Shown: positions 62,716-64,000 of the stretch, piece by piece | Layout: the number at the start of each line of letters is the position of its first letter | Numbering within the stretch: position 1 is the stretch's first letter | Origin: Mucilaginibacter sp. SG564 | GTDB lineage: Bacteria; Bacteroidota; Bacteroidia; Sphingobacteriales; Sphingobacteriaceae | Assembly (NCBI RefSeq): GCF_013149275.1 | Contig: NZ_JABGNA010000001.1 | Span: forward strand, 992,001-1,056,000 | Direction: 5' to 3' | DNA: 64,000 nucleotides | Translations under genes and position numbers: made by a program | Notes under the pieces: generated by a model | Databases searched by the model: none | What the model saw: only the letters and a program-made list of their open reading frames with translations | Told to the model about the DNA's origin: nothing

Positions 62716-63675
62716 TTATTGTATATCCCCGTAAGCTTCCAGTATTTTACGTACCAGTTTGTGCCTTACTACGTCTTCGCCGCTCAGGTAAACAATCTCT
62801 ATTCCTTTAATATCTGTTAATATGCGCAGGGCGGTATGCAAGCCCGACTGTTGTTTTTTAGGCAAGTCAATCTGGGTAACGTCGCCGGTAACAATAAACT
62901 TGGCCGATGGCCCCATACGGGTTAAAAACATCTTGAGCTGCATATCGGTAGCGTTCTGTGCCTCGTCCAATATCACAAAGCAATTGTCAAGTGTACGGCC
63001 ACGCATAAATGCCAGCGGTGCTATCTCGATGGTACGGTTCTCCAGGTAAAACTTCAGTTTCTCGGCCGGAATCATATCATCAAGCGCATCGTACAAAGGT
63101 CGCAGATACGGATCTATCTTTTCTTTCAGGTCGCCCGGTAAAAATCCAAGGTTCTCCCCTGCTTCAACCGCAGGTCTGGTCAGGATTATCCTTTTTATCT
63201 CCTTGTTTTTGAGTGCCCTTACCGCCAAAGCTACAGCTGTATAGGTTTTACCGGTACCGGCGGGCCCTATGGCAAAAAGTATATCGCTTTTATTGATGCA
63301 ATCAACCATTTTGCGCTGATTAGCTGTACGGGCTTTAACCATTACGCCGTTGGGTCCAAAAACGATCACTTCGCCGCTGGCAAATTTATCCGCCGACGGA
63401 TCAGCCGCTGGCGCGTTAGTATTTTTGGAACCCAGGATGCGCTCCAGGTCGGTAATATTCAGGTTTTCGAACTTCTCTACGTGTTGTAGCAGGTGATCGA
63501 ATTTTTCCTGAAAAATATTCAGTTCGTGATCATCACCCAGAATTTTAACTTCGCTGCCACGTGCAACTATTTTAAGCTTAGGATATTGTTTCTTAATGAT
63601 CTCAAAATGATCATTATTTGGCCCCCACAATACTGCCGGATTTACATTTTCAATAGATAGCTTTAGCTCGTTCAA
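62716..63675 (-). CDS. phoH: PhoH family ATPase
   Basis: 319 residues. The start codon is a TTG at 63675, since no ATG or GTG lies near the conserved N-terminus. Walker A GPAGTGKTYTA near 137-147, Walker B FVILDEAQN near 233-241, and the motif ILTRPAVEAGENLGFLPGDL. PhoH/YbeZ proteins are linked to RNA metabolism and ribosome-associated functions with the YbeY endonuclease. Residues 1-105 hold an N-terminal KH-like/degenerate segment. Divergent from the SAM hydrolase gene. Confidence 0.92.
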   Translation of the reverse strand: MNELKLSIENVNPAVLWGPNNDHFEIIKKQYPKLKIVARGSEVKILGDDHELNIFQEKFDHLLQHVEKFENLNITDLERILGSKNTNAPAADPSADKFASGEVIVFGPNGVMVKARTANQRKMVDCINKSDILFAIGPAGTGKTYTAVALAVRALKNKEIKRIILTRPAVEAGENLGFLPGDLKEKIDPYLRPLYDALDDMIPAEKLKFYLENRTIEIAPLAFMRGRTLDNCFVILDEAQNATDMQLKMFLTRMGPSAKFIVTGDVTQIDLPKKQQSGLHTALRILTDIKGIEIVYLSGEDVVRHKLVRKILEAYGDIQ

Positions 63676-63775
63676 TACTAATTTGATTTTTAGTTACGGA
63701 TTTTTATGAATTAAAAATTGAATATTTGTAGCTTCAAATGCTACTACAAGATTAGCAATAAATATTATAAAATTA

Positions 63776-64000
63776 ATGGCAATAATAACATTAACTACTG
63801 ATTTGGGCGATAAAGATATTTACCAGGCTGCATTAAAAGGCAGCATCTACAAATTGTTGCCTACAGTGAATATTGTTGACATTACCAATAACGTTGCCGC
63901 GTTTGATGTGCAGCAAGCGGCCTTTATCCTGAAAAACAGTTTTTACTACTTTCCCGATGGTACGGTGCACCTTATTGGTATCGATACCGTTTATAACGAC
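63776..64000 (+). CDS. SAM hydroxide adenosyltransferase family protein (5' part)
   Basis: 75 codons before the window edge. The start ATG 63776 gives MAIITLTTDLGDKDIYQAALKG, with the TTDLG motif and conserved Asp of the fluorinase/DUF62 family. TVNIVDITNNV, QQAAFILKNSFYYFPDGTVHLIGID also agree. The usual family reaction is hydrolysis of S-adenosylmethionine to adenosine and methionine; halogenation is a minor branch. About two thirds of the protein is missing from the window. Confidence 0.9.
   Translation, partial: MAIITLTTDLGDKDIYQAALKGSIYKLLPTVNIVDITNNVAAFDVQQAAFILKNSFYYFPDGTVHLIGIDTVYND

Noticed and set aside
63776..64000. Fluorinase or chlorinase activity for the last gene
   Set aside because: Only the first third is visible and the hydroxide adenosyltransferase branch is far more common; no halogenase-specific loop can be checked.

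Overview
The window comes from the chromosome of a Bacteroidota bacterium, most likely a member of the Sphingobacteriaceae (Mucilaginibacter/Pedobacter type). The signs are the moderate GC content, the near absence of Shine-Dalgarno sequences, -7 boxes of the TAnnTTTG type, the transcarbamylase-variant arginine pathway, an LptD-amidase-MlaD block, a PurC of about 314 residues, and many four-helix-bundle/inverted-repeat intergenic elements. No tRNA, rRNA, CRISPR array, prophage or transposase gene was recognised.

Layout. 1-8.3 kb: the right end of a biosynthetic locus, with a PKS carrying AT, ACP and aminotransferase domains (cut by the window edge), a one-module NRPS with a thioesterase, and an Sfp-type phosphopantetheinyl transferase. 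8.3-17.5 kb: a GT2 glycosyltransferase, PBP1C, a DnaQ-like exonuclease, a fused peptide ABC ATPase, RNase R and a short-chain prenyl synthase. 17.5-24.1 kb: an RhtA-like exporter, rpmA/rplU, a four-helix-bundle gene lying between inverted octad repeats, a dicarboxylate symporter, an ECF sigma factor with a membrane partner, and a GNAT. 24.1-27.1 kb: a LytTR regulator, LytS-type kinase and acyltransferase operon with a probable LytTR direct-repeat site in front of it. 27.4-30.3 kb: a tight three-gene operon of unknown function (a 759-residue Cys-containing protein, a DUF1360 membrane protein and a small CC-start protein). 30.4-35.6 kb: dinB, two tandem 2H phosphoesterases, the SRP RNA, a thioesterase, a YpdA-like reductase and a small exported protein.

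35.6-46.6 kb is the arginine/proline region: a putative operator and an Arg-rich leader peptide, then an acyltransferase, argG, a cupin, argC, argD, argF', a divergently placed NDH-2 gene, argB-proC and an Ask_Ect-like aspartate kinase. Val90 of ArgF' suggests the succinylated version of the pathway. 47-52.5 kb: an S9 peptidase and two ankyrin proteins. 52.5-64 kb: a 2-oxoacid dehydrogenase E2, CinA, LptD, an amidase, MlaD, RNase Z, a STAS protein, PurC, PhoH and the start of a SAM hydroxide adenosyltransferase.

The feature that ordinary annotation leaves unexplained is a set of at least eight intergenic fold-back elements. Each is a pair of long inverted arms built from 7- or 8-bp words (TATCAAG, GAATCAAG, GTTCAYYR, TTAGYGAR). 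They fill almost the whole gap between two genes, often overlap stop codons, and in one case enclose a four-helix-bundle gene. Two further inverted-repeat families (GTGGGTTTACA and CCCCC-rich) are also present; one copy of the first is nested inside a fold-back element, and the second runs through the coding ends of argG and its neighbour.
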